Below, piece by piece: positions 25,903 through 35,407 of a stretch of DNA of 43,027 nt. The position numbers and the translations under genes were made by a program. Source of the stretch: Planctomycetota bacterium. GTDB lineage: Bacteria; Planctomycetota; UBA1135; GCA-002686595. The first letter of the stretch is position 1. The number at the start of each line of letters is the position of its first letter. The DNA lies in NCBI GenBank assembly GCA_002720975.1, contig PBIX01000034.1, positions 1-43,027 of the forward strand, read 5' to 3'. The notes under the pieces were generated by a model. That model searched no databases. It worked only from the letters and a program-made list of their open reading frames with translations, and was not told the origin of the DNA.

Positions 25903-28900
25903 ATGAGCGAAAAACCGCGCTTTCCCGGCATTCGAGTCACCACGAACGGCAACCAGTTGGTGGCCTACCACACCGAGGCCCGCCTCTCCGATGCGGGGGT
26001 GTTCTACCCCATCACACCCTCGACGGAGATGGGTGAGATGTACCAGCTCTCCGTAGCCGAAGGGAAACTGAACGTCTTTGGACGACACCGGATTGCCATC
26101 GAAGCCGAGGGCGAACACGCGGCCCAGGGGGGGGCCATCGCCTGTGCCGTCACCGGCAAGCGGGTGGTGAATTTCACGTCGGGGCAGGGCCTCGTCTACG
26201 GCCTTGAGCAGTACTACCACGCCCCGGGCAAGCTGGCGACGATGGTCGTCGAGGTTGCGGCCCGCGCCCTCACCAAGCACGCACTGAACGTGCACTGCGG
26301 ACATGATGACGTGTACGCCGCCCTCGATTCGGGCTGGACGATCCTCTTCGGCAAGAACTCCCAGCAAGCGGCCGATCAGGCCCTGATCCTGCGCAAGGTG
26401 AATGAGCTCGCCTTGGGACCGGGCATCAATTCACAGGATGGCTTTCTCACCTCGCACCTCGAGCGCACCTTCTTCAAGCATGAAGCCGAGCTGATTCGCG
26501 AGTACCTGGGCGCGCCGGACGACGTCATTGAATGTCCCACCGATGCCCAGATCGAACTCTTCGGTCCGACCCGCCGCCGGGTGCCGGAGATGATCGACCT
26601 CAAGAACCCCATGCTGCTTGGCCCGGTCCAGAACCAGGAGCACTACATGAACGGCGTCATTGCGCGCCGGGACAAGTTCTCCGAACACATCCTGGGGTTC
26701 TTGGAAGGAGCCTACGCAGAATTCGCGGAGTTGACGGGCCGTCACTACGGCATGCTGTCCTCCTATCGGTGTGACGATGCAGAGGTTGTGTTCTTCTCCA
26801 TGGGTTCGGCGGCCGAGAACATCGAGGCCGCCGTAGATCTCCTGCGCTCCGAAGGGGAGAAAGTCGGCTCGATCCATCTGAACGTCCTGCGACCCTTCCC
26901 CGAGGCCGCCATCGTGGAAGCCTTGGCCGGAATGCGCTCCGTGATCGTGCTCGAGCGCACGGACGAGTGCCTGTCGGGAGACAACCCCCTGACACGGGAC
27001 GTGCGCTCCGCCCTGTCCCGAGCCAGCGAGGGCAGCCTGACGATTGCCGGCCACCCCCTCCCAAGCCTGCCCGCCGAGGAGCGGCCACGGATCTTCAGCG
27101 GCTCCTACGGTCTGGGCTCCCGGGACTTCCGCCCCGAAGCGATTCTGGGCGCCTACGAGTTCGCCACGGGCAAGACCGCCCGTCAGGACGGCGCCCAGGC
27201 CAGCGACGGCACGAGCTATTTTGTCCTGGGAGTGGATCACCCGCGCCAGGTCATCTCCGCACGCACGCCCTCCCTCCTGCCTGATGGCTCCATTGCCGTC
27301 CGACTGCACTCCATCGGCGGCTGGGGCATGATCACCACGGGCAAGAACCTGGGCGAGATCATTGGCGCATTCGGCGACGACCTCGCCAAAGAGAACGCGG
27401 AGACGGACGCCTTCGGCCGGCCGGCTGAGGTGCTGCACGTGAGCGCCAACCCCAAGTACGGCTCCGAGAAAAAGGGTGCACCCACCGCCTACTTCCTGGT
27501 CGCAGCCCCCGAACGCATCCGAGTGAACTGCGATCTGCGCCACGTGAACGTGGTCCTGTGCTGCGACCCCAAGGCCTTCACCCACTCCAATCCCCTGGAA
27601 GGCATGGCCGAGGGCGGGACCTTTGTCTGGGAATCCGCAGAATCCCCGGAGACGACCTGGGAGCGAATCCCGACCCGCCACCGACAGGAGATCCACGACA
27701 AGAAGCTACGCATCGTCACCCTGCCCGGGTTCGACATCGCACGTGAGGCTACCGACCGACCGGACCTGCAGCTGCGTATGCAGGGCAATGCCTTCCTCGG
27801 AGCGTTCTTCCGCGTGTCCAGTTTCCTGCAGGACAACGACGTCTCGGAAGACCGCTTCCGCGAGGTGGTCGAGGCGCAGTATGTCAAGAAATTCGGGCGC
27901 TTCGGAGAGGCCGTCGTGGCCTCCAACATGACCGTCATGACCATGGGCTTCGAGCGCGCGATGGAGGTCCCCCATGGGGCCGTCGACGCCCCGGACCGCT
28001 CCAGCATGCGCGTGGAGGCCCTGCTCTCCTGCGGCACCTGCGACCTACCGAGAACCCCGTCGGCGGCGCAGGAGAAGCGCGCTCCCGTAGCCAGCACCTG
28101 CACGTTCGACGCGGAGTTCCGTGCAGGGCTGGGTTATGACCAGCCCGCCTCCACCCTGGCTTCGGTGGGCGTGATGGCCGCGGGCACCGGCTCCACGGCG
28201 AGCAAGTACGTGGCGCGGCGCGAGACGCCCCTGTGGATCGCAGAGAACTGCACGCAGTGCATGGAGTGCATCGTAGCCTGTCCCGACACGGCCTTGCCCA
28301 ACACGGCCCAGGAGATCTCGACAGTGTTCCGCGCAGCGGCGCGGGGCTTCGTCTCGGATTCAGAGTCCAAGGACCTGCTGCTGGCCGAGCTACCTGGCAT
28401 GGAAGATCGCGTGCGCACCCGCATGCTGGCCGGGGTCAAGGAGAAGGCACCAGAGCCCTTCAAGGACCTGGTTGAAGAGGAGGTTGGTGCCCTCACCCAG
28501 GTGGATGAAGCGACCCGTGAGTCATTCCTCGAGGTCTTCCGTCGCATCCCCTTCGCCTATGGCATGACCCCCGCGGTGTTCAACTCCAAGGAGCGCAAGG
28601 ACGCCGGATCGGGCGGCCTGTTCGCCATCTTTGTTTCCGACCTGTGCAAGGGTTGTGGCGAGTGCGTGGAAGAGTGCGGCGAGAAGAACGCCTTGGTCAT
28701 GGCGAACGAGACCGAGGACCTGAACGCCGACCATGTCTCGGGCACGAACTTCATGGACTACCTGCCGGATACGCCCTCGTCCTTCCTGGGAAGGTATGAC
28801 GAAGAGGACCCCGAGCAGTCCCACGCCCTGGCCCTCAAGAACCACCTGATGGTGCGCAGCAACTACGAGGCCCTGGTCAGCGGCGACGGTGCCTGCGCGG

Positions 28901-30594
28901 GCTGCGGTGAGAAGAGTGCCTTGCGTGCCCTGGCGTCCGTGACCGAGGCCTACATGCGGCCCCTGTATCACCGCAAGGCCGAACGCCTGATGGAGAAGGC
29001 GGACCAGCTTGAAGCGGCTGGCCTCGCAGCCCTGGAAGGCATGGAGGCCAGCGCCCGAACCAACCTTGTGCGCGTCGTGGCCCAGGTCGTGATGGGGTGC
29101 GGTGGTGAAGACGATGAAGATACAGCCGCACGATTGGAGGGTGCCGACGGCGTCACGGAGGGCGAGATTCTCGCCGCCCTGTGTGCCGTTATGCGTCAAG
29201 AGGCCTTCAACCACCGCGAGCTGCAAGCTGTCGACGGCTACCTGCCCAACGGCATGAACGTCATGGCCATGGGTGCCCATACAGGTTGCAACACCGTCTT
29301 CGGCTCCACGCCTCCCAACAACCCCCACCCCTACCCCTGGATGAACTCCCTCTTCCAGGATGGCGTGACCGTGGCTTGGCTCTTTGGCGAGAGCTTCATT
29401 GCCGATCATGCAGCCCGATCTGTGGTGCCCGAGCGCGTGGCGGACGTTCTCCTGGGTGAAGAAACCACACCGGACGATAGCTGGGTATTCGACATGACCC
29501 ACATGACCGACCACCTGATGACCGAGCGCGAGATCCGCGAGCTGCCCAAGGCCTGGGCCGTGGGCGGCGACGGGGGCATGGGCGACATCGGCTTCCAGAA
29601 CGTGTCGAAGGTCGTGCTGCAGAACCGGCCCAACGTGAAGATCATGCTGCTCGACACGCAGGTCTACTCCAACACGGGCGGGCAGAACTCCGACTCCACC
29701 CCCATGCCCGGCGGGGGCGACATGAACTCCTTGGGCGAGGCTTCCCAGGGCAAGTTCACCGAGAAGAAGAACGTGGCAGAGATCTTCACGAGCGGTCACG
29801 GTTCGCCCTATGTGGCCCAGGTCTCCCTGGCCAACGCAGGCAACCTGTTCAAGTCCCTGCTCGACGGGCTCGCCTACCGGGGCACGGCCTTCTTCCAGTG
29901 CTACACCGCCTGCCAGCCTGAGCACGGGGTCGCTGACGACGTATCCTCTCTGCAGGCCCGCCTGGTGCGCGACTCTCGCTGTATGCCCGAGTTCGCGTTC
30001 AACCCACAGCTGGGCGAGATGAGCCAGGATGCGTTCTCATTGAAGGGCAACCCCAACCCGAAGGAGGACTGGGCCAAGGTCAAGTCCAAGGTACTCGGAG
30101 GCAAGGTCACCTTCACCATCGCCCACTGGGCGGCCACCGAGGCGCGCTTCCGTCGTCACTTCAAGCCAGCAGCCAAGGCTGCGACCACGATTCCCCTCGA
30201 GGACCTGCTACTGCGCATCACCCAAGACGATGTGGTGGCCCGCAAGGTCTTGGATCCCACGCACCACGCCTACGTGCCTGACTTCCAGGCGCTGATCGTA
30301 GTGGATCGGGAGGGCAAGAAGGCCGAGCTCGTGTGCTCGCGACAAATGGTCCTGTTCTGCGTGGAGCGCCGGAAGTCCTGGCGCATGATTCAGAGCCGGG
30401 CGGGTATCGAGAACGCCGACTACGTGGTTCAGCGCGAGGTCCTGGCCAAACTCCACGCAGGGACCATCAGCCGGGAGTCCTTCCTGAGCAACACGCGCGC
30501 GGTCTTTGACGGCGAGGGCGATGCCGATGAGGACGGCGAGGCATCACCTGCGGACAACTCCTCGCCTGCATCTGGGGTCTCCTCGGCGAAGTAG
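25903..30594 (+). CDS. nifJ: Pyruvate:ferredoxin oxidoreductase, extended single-chain form
   Basis: Cytoplasmic thiamine-pyrophosphate iron-sulfur enzyme: pyruvate + CoA + oxidised ferredoxin gives acetyl-CoA + CO2 + reduced ferredoxin. It has 1,563 residues against about 1,200 for common NifJ. In order: pyrimidine-binding domain (GVFYPITPSTEMGEM near residue 30), CoA/transketolase-like domain, gamma domain (about 470-690), two [4Fe-4S] motifs C783-x2-C-x2-C-x3-C and C915-x2-C-x2-C-x3-C, the proximal-cluster pair in GACAGCGEKSA, and the TPP motif VGGDGGMGDIGFQN with DTQVYSNTGGQ. The excess length lies partly in a Cys-containing segment near 700-770 (CGTCDLP), between the clusters (800-910) and in a stretch around 1010-1100. 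No recognisable leaderless box; AAGG lies upstream of ATG. A related 2-oxoacid cannot be excluded as substrate. Confidence 0.93.
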   Translation: MSEKPRFPGIRVTTNGNQLVAYHTEARLSDAGVFYPITPSTEMGEMYQLSVAEGKLNVFGRHRIAIEAEGEHAAQGGAIACAVTGKRVVNFTSGQGLVYGLEQYYHAPGKLATMVVEVAARALTKHALNVHCGHDDVYAALDSGWTILFGKNSQQAADQALILRKVNELALGPGINSQDGFLTSHLERTFFKHEAELIREYLGAPDDVIECPTDAQIELFGPTRRRVPEMIDLKNPMLLGPVQNQEHYMNGVIARRDKFSEHILGFLEGAYAEFAELTGRHYGMLSSYRCDDAEVVFFSMGSAAENIEAAVDLLRSEGEKVGSIHLNVLRPFPEAAIVEALAGMRSVIVLERTDECLSGDNPLTRDVRSALSRASEGSLTIAGHPLPSLPAEERPRIFSGSYGLGSRDFRPEAILGAYEFATGKTARQDGAQASDGTSYFVLGVDHPRQVISARTPSLLPDGSIAVRLHSIGGWGMITTGKNLGEIIGAFGDDLAKENAETDAFGRPAEVLHVSANPKYGSEKKGAPTAYFLVAAPERIRVNCDLRHVNVVLCCDPKAFTHSNPLEGMAEGGTFVWESAESPETTWERIPTRHRQEIHDKKLRIVTLPGFDIAREATDRPDLQLRMQGNAFLGAFFRVSSFLQDNDVSEDRFREVVEAQYVKKFGRFGEAVVASNMTVMTMGFERAMEVPHGAVDAPDRSSMRVEALLSCGTCDLPRTPSAAQEKRAPVASTCTFDAEFRAGLGYDQPASTLASVGVMAAGTGSTASKYVARRETPLWIAENCTQCMECIVACPDTALPNTAQEISTVFRAAARGFVSDSESKDLLLAELPGMEDRVRTRMLAGVKEKAPEPFKDLVEEEVGALTQVDEATRESFLEVFRRIPFAYGMTPAVFNSKERKDAGSGGLFAIFVSDLCKGCGECVEECGEKNALVMANETEDLNADHVSGTNFMDYLPDTPSSFLGRYDEEDPEQSHALALKNHLMVRSNYEALVSGDGACAGCGEKSALRALASVTEAYMRPLYHRKAERLMEKADQLEAAGLAALEGMEASARTNLVRVVAQVVMGCGGEDDEDTAARLEGADGVTEGEILAALCAVMRQEAFNHRELQAVDGYLPNGMNVMAMGAHTGCNTVFGSTPPNNPHPYPWMNSLFQDGVTVAWLFGESFIADHAARSVVPERVADVLLGEETTPDDSWVFDMTHMTDHLMTEREIRELPKAWAVGGDGGMGDIGFQNVSKVVLQNRPNVKIMLLDTQVYSNTGGQNSDSTPMPGGGDMNSLGEASQGKFTEKKNVAEIFTSGHGSPYVAQVSLANAGNLFKSLLDGLAYRGTAFFQCYTACQPEHGVADDVSSLQARLVRDSRCMPEFAFNPQLGEMSQDAFSLKGNPNPKEDWAKVKSKVLGGKVTFTIAHWAATEARFRRHFKPAAKAATTIPLEDLLLRITQDDVVARKVLDPTHHAYVPDFQALIVVDREGKKAELVCSRQMVLFCVERRKSWRMIQSRAGIENADYVVQREVLAKLHAGTISRESFLSNTRAVFDGEGDADEDGEASPADNSSPASGVSSAK

Positions 30595-30605
30595 GCTGAG
30601 GGTGC

Positions 30606-31715
30606 TCAAGTGGGCGGAAGGTGTGCCGCACTCGTCCCGCGCTCATAGCTGTAGGGTGGACGCACCAACCAGGGTCGCTGGCCCCGCTCGTGCGGGAGCA
30701 ACCACAGCACGAGCAGGATGCTTGTCAGGGCCCGCATGAGGTAGGGAGCCCACCCGGGGAGCCATTGGGTCAGATCCACCAGCATCCCATCGGGCGCCGT
30801 AGGGGAGAAACCTACGAGGAACGGCAGTCGGTACCAGTAGTAGACGACCACGGCAACCGTGGCGAACAGACGTCCTAGGGCCTTTCCCTCGTTGGGCAGC
30901 AAGCGGTAACGCAGCAGGTTGTAGAGCAGGGCTGAGAGCAGGAAGCCAAGCAAGGGCAATCCAAAGGCCTCCAAGGTGTGGTCCAAGCGGCTGTACTCCG
31001 GTCTGAAGTTGGGAACTTGAAACCAGGCCCAGATGAACCCCGGGAAGCCGGCGGTGAGGAACTCCAGGGGTCCCATTCCGCCGTGGTCTCCGACAGCCCG
31101 AGCGCGCTCGGGATCGGAGTCGTTGCAGATCTGTGTGCAATTCACACAGGACGAACAGCGCGGGTTCTGAAACTCAACCAAGGGGCGCCGACCGTAGAGC
31201 AACTCCACGGGTTGCACAGGACAAAGGCTCGAGCACCAACCGCTCTTCCAGTCAAACACGCAACCTATGCTGAAGGCCACCGCAGCGGCCATCACGAGCA
31301 AGCCCGCCGTAGCCGGCCCACTGACGTCCAAGATCACATGGCGCAGTGGAACGATCAGGAGCAGGGCCGCCACGGCGCCCCAGCGCAGAGCCTGATTGGT
31401 TCTCGACGACATGCGACGTTGCACGGAGAACCCCAACTTGCGAGGCAGAAGGGCAAAGGTGGCCAGAGGACAGATGTTGCGCCATAGACCGGGAAAGAAG
31501 ACGAAGAGCAGGGGAGCAACCGGAATGAGTACGTTCCAGACCGCGTGCAACCCCAAGGTCGGCAACCAGAGCAGACCGGCGAAGATCGCAAGGCCCAAGA
31601 CCAGCAGAGCAGCTTGCACCCAGGACCAAGCGGGCGAAGGAACCGACGGGGTGTTCTCCTCACCGATCTCACCGGGAGTCAACGAAGGGTGTTCCCTTTG
31701 GGTGTCAGTCAACAT
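30606..31715 (-). CDS. Polytopic membrane protein with [4Fe-4S] motifs (NapH/NosR-like)
   Basis: 369 residues from ATG 31715, chosen for the purine-rich GAGGTGGG just upstream. About six to eight membrane helices. Cysteines sit in a CP-type motif (WRNICPLATFALLPRK), in GWCSSLCPVQPVELLYG, and in a ferredoxin-like CSSCVNCTQICNDSDP; CxxxCP motifs of this sort are known from NapH/NosR/CcoG-type membrane iron-sulfur proteins. A role passing electrons between a soluble carrier such as ferredoxin and the membrane is inferred. It converges on PFOR with an 11-nt gap, so it is not in the same transcript, and no partner gene lies beside it. Confidence 0.8.
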   Translation of the reverse strand: MLTDTQREHPSLTPGEIGEENTPSVPSPAWSWVQAALLVLGLAIFAGLLWLPTLGLHAVWNVLIPVAPLLFVFFPGLWRNICPLATFALLPRKLGFSVQRRMSSRTNQALRWGAVAALLLIVPLRHVILDVSGPATAGLLVMAAAVAFSIGCVFDWKSGWCSSLCPVQPVELLYGRRPLVEFQNPRCSSCVNCTQICNDSDPERARAVGDHGGMGPLEFLTAGFPGFIWAWFQVPNFRPEYSRLDHTLEAFGLPLLGFLLSALLYNLLRYRLLPNEGKALGRLFATVAVVVYYWYRLPFLVGFSPTAPDGMLVDLTQWLPGWAPYLMRALTSILLVLWLLPHERGQRPWLVRPPYSYERGTSAAHLPPT

Positions 31716-31956
31716 GCTCACCCACCTCATCATCCGAGGACCTCGGTACTGGGGTGGCGTACTCCACGCAAAAAACGTGGGCGACTGAGGACGGAACCAA
31801 TAAGTGCATCGTTCTTGTCATGAAAGGAGGGTAGCAGCGAGAACTGGGGATAGGAGTTCCCCTACACCAACCCCATAACATCTCCGAAGTTCCGCACCAC
31901 ATTCGTTCGCCCGTAATTCCACCCCGACTACGCAGACGTCCGAAGAGAGGCGGGCC

Positions 31957-33702
31957 CTACTCAGGAAGGGTGCGCGTTCTGATCCACACGAGAAGAGCAT
32001 CGAGAGCCTCGATGGCAAAGGTCTCTTCTATCTCTCCGTACTCTGTGATCAGCCCGGTCTCGCAGTGCTGAAAGAGATGGTTCAACCCGGGAAAAGCGCG
32101 CGTGGTGACGTCAGGGTTCTCGGCTACCTGGAGAGCGGCGGCGATGGCATCGAGGTTGGCCTTGAAGGGCACCTGTAGATCCAACTCACCGTTCAGGGCC
32201 AAGACGGAGCAGCCCACCTTGCGCAGGACCACCGCGGGATCGTGGCGGATGAAGGCCACCAGCCAGGCGTTCGTGAGTTGGGCGAGGGCTGTCTCAAGGC
32301 CTTGCGCCTGCTCCTCGGCGCTCGCCTGCTTGAACTCCTCATCACTCTGGATGGCCACGGTCAAACGCTCTTTCAACCCCTCGGGTGAGAGACCCGAATC
32401 AAGCACGATCGAGAACAGCCGCCTCTGGGTAGCGCAGGCCGCACTGATGGCCTCTTCGTCGCTACCCGAGGCACGCATGATGGCTGCATTCTGCATCACG
32501 AGCAGCTCGTCGCCCCGCACACCGGTCCCTGCCAACAACACTATGAACGCAACGTCGTCGCGGTCCCGGGCAACAATTGGTGCGATGATGCCGCCTTCGC
32601 TGTGCCCGATCAGTCCGATCTTGTGGGGTGCGATACGGTCGTGGCGCTGGAGAAAATCCATTCCCGCCCCCACGTCGCCTGCAAAGTCGAAAGAGGTTGC
32701 CCCTCCAGGGTTATTGCCCAGTGACGAGCCACCCATACCTCGGTCATCAACACGCAGGACGGCAATGCCCCCACGGGTCAGGTGGTCGGCGATCACCCAA
32801 AAAGGCTTGTGCCCGAAGATCTCCTCGTTGCGATCCTGCCCCCCCGAGCCCGTGATCAGGATGGCTGCAGGGAAAGGGCCTGCCCCTTTGGGAAGGGTCA
32901 GCGTCCCGGCCAGGGTGACACCGGCGGCAGCATTCTTGTAGACAACCTCTTCACTGAGGTAGGGAAAGGGAGGCTGCGGCTCCTGGGGACGCTTGCGTTG
33001 TGTGGGCTGGCTGACTCGTTCAAGTGCAATATCGAATGACTGCCCCGCTTGCGTGAAGCTACCGACCAGCGAGGTAGCATCGTCGTCCAGGGCGACCTTG
33101 AATGTCGTGGAAATGGTCGCCAGGTGCAGCAGGACCAACCGCTCCCCCCCGTAGTCCACACGCCCGATGGGGATCTCAGCGGGCGACTGATCCGGGCTCA
33201 CCATGTAGCCCGTTAGGGCTCCCCCCGGGCCGGCTTTCAGCCCCACGACCAGGCGTAGCTCTACCGCCCCGACCGCGAGGACACCTTCCCAGGTCCCGAG
33301 AAGCTGGCGAGCCAGGGTATCGGGCATCGCCGGCGGCGTCGGCTGGCGCTCGCAGTGCATGGGAATCTCGGCACCACGCTGCTTCCACACACCTTCCAAC
33401 TTCGAGTCCGAGAGGGTGGCTTCTATGCTGGCGCCGGCGAGATCGGAGCGAACCTTGAGGGTCTTGCCATCCCAATCCACCTCGTCCCAGAGAAGCCCAA
33501 AGGAAAACTGGGCGGGCGTATCCATCGACCCACGCCAAGCGCCCTGCTCGTCGGCATGGAAATGCAACACGATCTCGAGCGATCTCCCGGGGGCGGCTAT
33601 CTCACCCTTCCAGACGCCGGCCAGTCCGGGCTCGGCATCCTGGGCTGAGACCGGGATTAGCAGGAACAGAGGCACCAGAAACTGCAGGGATAGCTTTTGC
33701 AT
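31957..33702 (-). CDS. Exported alpha/beta hydrolase
   Basis: 581 residues from ATG 33702, set by the signal peptide (KLSLQFLVPLFLLIPVSA). Residues about 20-260 hold two beta-rich lipocalin-like repeats (LAGVWKGEIAAPG; LLGTWEGVLAVGAV). The C-terminal 310 residues are an alpha/beta hydrolase with oxyanion region ILITGSGGQDRNEE, nucleophile S368 in IGHSEGG, acid D in LNGELDLQVP and His in GLNHLFQ. The same two-part plan occurs in secreted esterase or peptidase-like proteins of many bacteria. Substrate unknown. The frame extends 13 codons upstream without a better start. Confidence 0.88.
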   Translation of the reverse strand: MQKLSLQFLVPLFLLIPVSAQDAEPGLAGVWKGEIAAPGRSLEIVLHFHADEQGAWRGSMDTPAQFSFGLLWDEVDWDGKTLKVRSDLAGASIEATLSDSKLEGVWKQRGAEIPMHCERQPTPPAMPDTLARQLLGTWEGVLAVGAVELRLVVGLKAGPGGALTGYMVSPDQSPAEIPIGRVDYGGERLVLLHLATISTTFKVALDDDATSLVGSFTQAGQSFDIALERVSQPTQRKRPQEPQPPFPYLSEEVVYKNAAAGVTLAGTLTLPKGAGPFPAAILITGSGGQDRNEEIFGHKPFWVIADHLTRGGIAVLRVDDRGMGGSSLGNNPGGATSFDFAGDVGAGMDFLQRHDRIAPHKIGLIGHSEGGIIAPIVARDRDDVAFIVLLAGTGVRGDELLVMQNAAIMRASGSDEEAISAACATQRRLFSIVLDSGLSPEGLKERLTVAIQSDEEFKQASAEEQAQGLETALAQLTNAWLVAFIRHDPAVVLRKVGCSVLALNGELDLQVPFKANLDAIAAALQVAENPDVTTRAFPGLNHLFQHCETGLITEYGEIEETFAIEALDALLVWIRTRTLPE

Positions 33703-33789
33703 GCCTGAAGTCTCGGTGCGTTGCGCCAGATTGTCGAGCAATTCCTTCTACGTATTGGGCCCCCCTCCCCCCATTCATAGAGACTGGAG

Positions 33790-33795
33790 TATCCT
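33790..33795 (+). promoter_or_regulatory. Putative -10 box for a leaderless mRNA of the phosphatase-like lipoprotein
   Basis: TATCCT ends exactly 6 nt before the GTG start at 33802. A GGAG directly before the box is the only ribosome-binding-site-like sequence and would be upstream of the transcript if the mRNA is leaderless. Confidence 0.45.
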
Positions 33796-33801
33796 CAGCG
33801 C

Positions 33802-34314
33802 GTGAAGAATCCCCTATGCCTCTGTGCTCTCATCCTGCTTGCCACAGCTGCATGCTCAGAGGCCCCCATGGAGCCTCGATCGTTGGACCTGTTGAACTTC
33901 CGCGTCCTTGAAGGGCGTGTGGTCGGTGGTGGACAAGTAGACGTGGAGCAGTTCCCGGCCATGGCTGAGGATGGGTACTCCCTGGTGGTCAATCTGCGCA
34001 GCGAAGCCGAGCCATTCCCTGAGAACGAAGGGGAGCTGGCCCAGGCGGCAGGCATGCACTATCTGCACATTCCCCTGGGTGGGGATGATCTGGTGGGAGC
34101 CCATGCAAACCAATTGGCAGCGGTTCTCGATGCCCATGGTGACGGGAACGTCCTGATCCACTGCGGAAGCGGTAACCGTGTCGGCGCTCTCTGGGGCCTG
34201 CACGTGGCGCTGCGCGATGGACTGAGTAGCGACCAAGGTGTCCAGACCGCCCGTGACGCCGGCATGCAAAGCGAGGACCTCGCAGACTGTGTCCACGAGG
34301 CCCTCAGCAAGTAA
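33802..34314 (+). CDS. Lipoprotein with Cys-phosphatase-like P-loop
   Basis: 170 residues from GTG 33802. The signal peptide ends in a lipobox, LLATAAC (Cys18). The rest is a compact dual-specificity-phosphatase-like fold with NFRVLEGRVVGGGQ, the strand YSLVVNLRS and the P-loop H-C121-G-S-G-N-R126. The C-x4-R spacing lets this site bind phosphate or sulfur; the general plan matches DUF442-type or beta-lactamase-hydrolase-like proteins. A catalytic Asp is not evident from sequence alone. It faces the sigma factor gene across a 43-nt convergent gap. Confidence 0.75.
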   Translation: MKNPLCLCALILLATAACSEAPMEPRSLDLLNFRVLEGRVVGGGQVDVEQFPAMAEDGYSLVVNLRSEAEPFPENEGELAQAAGMHYLHIPLGGDDLVGAHANQLAAVLDAHGDGNVLIHCGSGNRVGALWGLHVALRDGLSSDQGVQTARDAGMQSEDLADCVHEALSK

Positions 34315-34327
34315 ATGGTTCGTTCGC

Positions 34328-34348
34328 TCTGGCGCCTCACACGCCAGA
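34328..34348. terminator. Bidirectional hairpin between convergent genes
   Basis: TCTGGCG (34328-34334), 7-nt loop, CGCCAGA (34342-34348): seven perfect pairs in the short gap between the lipoprotein gene (plus) and the sigma factor gene (minus). The position suits a shared terminator; no T tract follows on either strand. Confidence 0.45.
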
Positions 34349-34357
34349 TGAACCTTC

Positions 34358-35407
34358 TCAGGCGCTCAGCAAGATCCTCACCTGCTCCGGATCGATGATG
34401 GACCGCAGCCGCACCATGACGTTGGAGTGGATCTGGCACACACGGCTCTCTGTCAGCTGCAGGATCTCTCCGATCTCCCGCATGGTCTGCCCGGCCTTGT
34501 AGTACTGCAGGATGATGAAGCGTTCCCGCTCGGTCAGAGAGCGCGTGATGAAGCTCAGCACGTCGGCCTCGTTCAGCACTTCCCTGGGCTCGATGGCCTT
34601 CTCGTTCTGGAGAGTGTGCGCCATCTGCTCGCCACTCCCGTCCTGACCAGACCACTTGCCGGAGAGGGACACCATGCGGGCCGCCGCGGAACGGGCAAGG
34701 CGTCGGCGCAGCTCGGCCTCATCGCAATCCAGGCGGGTGGCCAACTCTCCCTCAGTAGGTTCGCGTCCATATTCTTCACCCAGGTCCTTGAGGGCCCTGT
34801 CGATCTTGCTCGCCTGGAGCCGCACCTGACGGGGCACCCAATCCTCTGACCGCAGCTGGTCCAGGATGGATCCACGGATGCGAGTCGAGCAGTAGCTCTT
34901 GAAGCGCACTCCGCGGTCGGGGTCGAAGCGGCCGATGGCGTCCATCAGCCCGAATACGCCTGAGCTGACCAGGTCATCGAGTTCCACAGAGCTCGGCATG
35001 GTCCGCAGAAGCTTCAGGGCGATGACGCGTACGAGGGGCAGGTACTTCTCCATCAGCGCGTTGCGCACCTGGGTCTTGCCCTCCTCGTCCTGGCGCTCCC
35101 GTGCATCCAGATACAGGTTCCACAGGTTGTCGGTATCCAGGGCAACCAGCTCGGATGCGGAAAGTGAGGTACACCCCTTACCTGCCAAGGGGTGTACCTC
35201 TTTCTCTCCCTCTGAAACTCCCCGGTCTTCCGAGCGGCTGGAACAAGAGTTCGCCTCCATGGGTGCTGAGCACTCAAACCTAGCCCCCTCAGGCTCGGTC
35301 GGGCTTGCCTCTCGGCCACTGGCGCCGTCGAGATTCTCCGGAGAGCCAAGGTCGGCTTCGATATTGCTATCTCTCTCCGACCTGTGGTTTTCGTCAGTGA
35401 TCATCAT
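34358..35407 (-). CDS. Sigma-28-family (FliA/WhiG-like) RNA polymerase sigma factor
   Basis: 349 residues. The conserved part begins near residue 90. Region 2 has LVRVIALKLLRTMPSSVELD and GLMDAIGRFDPDRGVRFKSY, then STRIRGSILDQLRSEDWVPR as in FliA/WhiG. Region 3 follows, and region 4 carries LTERERFIILQYY and a helix-turn-helix (TMREIGEILQLTESRVCQIH). The first about 90 residues are an acidic, low-complexity extension; a perfect DNA palindrome sits inside its coding sequence (35167-35199). The frame runs on to 35491; ATG 35407 is preferred because what precedes it is uncharged filler, but no strong ribosome-binding site decides it. Its regulon is unknown; no flagellar genes lie in the window. 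Confidence 0.9.
   Translation of the reverse strand: MMITDENHRSERDSNIEADLGSPENLDGASGREASPTEPEGARFECSAPMEANSCSSRSEDRGVSEGEKEVHPLAGKGCTSLSASELVALDTDNLWNLYLDARERQDEEGKTQVRNALMEKYLPLVRVIALKLLRTMPSSVELDDLVSSGVFGLMDAIGRFDPDRGVRFKSYCSTRIRGSILDQLRSEDWVPRQVRLQASKIDRALKDLGEEYGREPTEGELATRLDCDEAELRRRLARSAAARMVSLSGKWSGQDGSGEQMAHTLQNEKAIEPREVLNEADVLSFITRSLTERERFIILQYYKAGQTMREIGEILQLTESRVCQIHSNVMVRLRSIIDPEQVRILLSA
35167..35199. repeat. Perfect 13-bp-arm palindrome inside the sigma factor gene
   Basis: AGGTACACCCCTT (35167-35179), 7-nt spacer, AAGGGGTGTACCT (35187-35199). Every position pairs. It lies in frame within the sigma factor's N-terminal extension, where on the minus strand it encodes about EVHPLAGKGCTS. 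Such in-frame palindromes can be mobile palindromic repeats, as known in Rickettsia, or RNA hairpins affecting expression. No second copy was found in this window. Confidence 0.7.

Noticed and set aside
25550..25906. Plus-strand 118-codon frame (and opposite-strand frames) upstream of PFOR
   Set aside because: Several overlapping frames on both strands with Arg/Pro/Ser-rich composition and no start signal; treated as non-coding regulatory DNA.
28522..29925. 467-codon minus-strand frame
   Set aside because: Antisense to the cluster and TPP motifs of PFOR; composition is His/Gly/Val-rich shadow protein.
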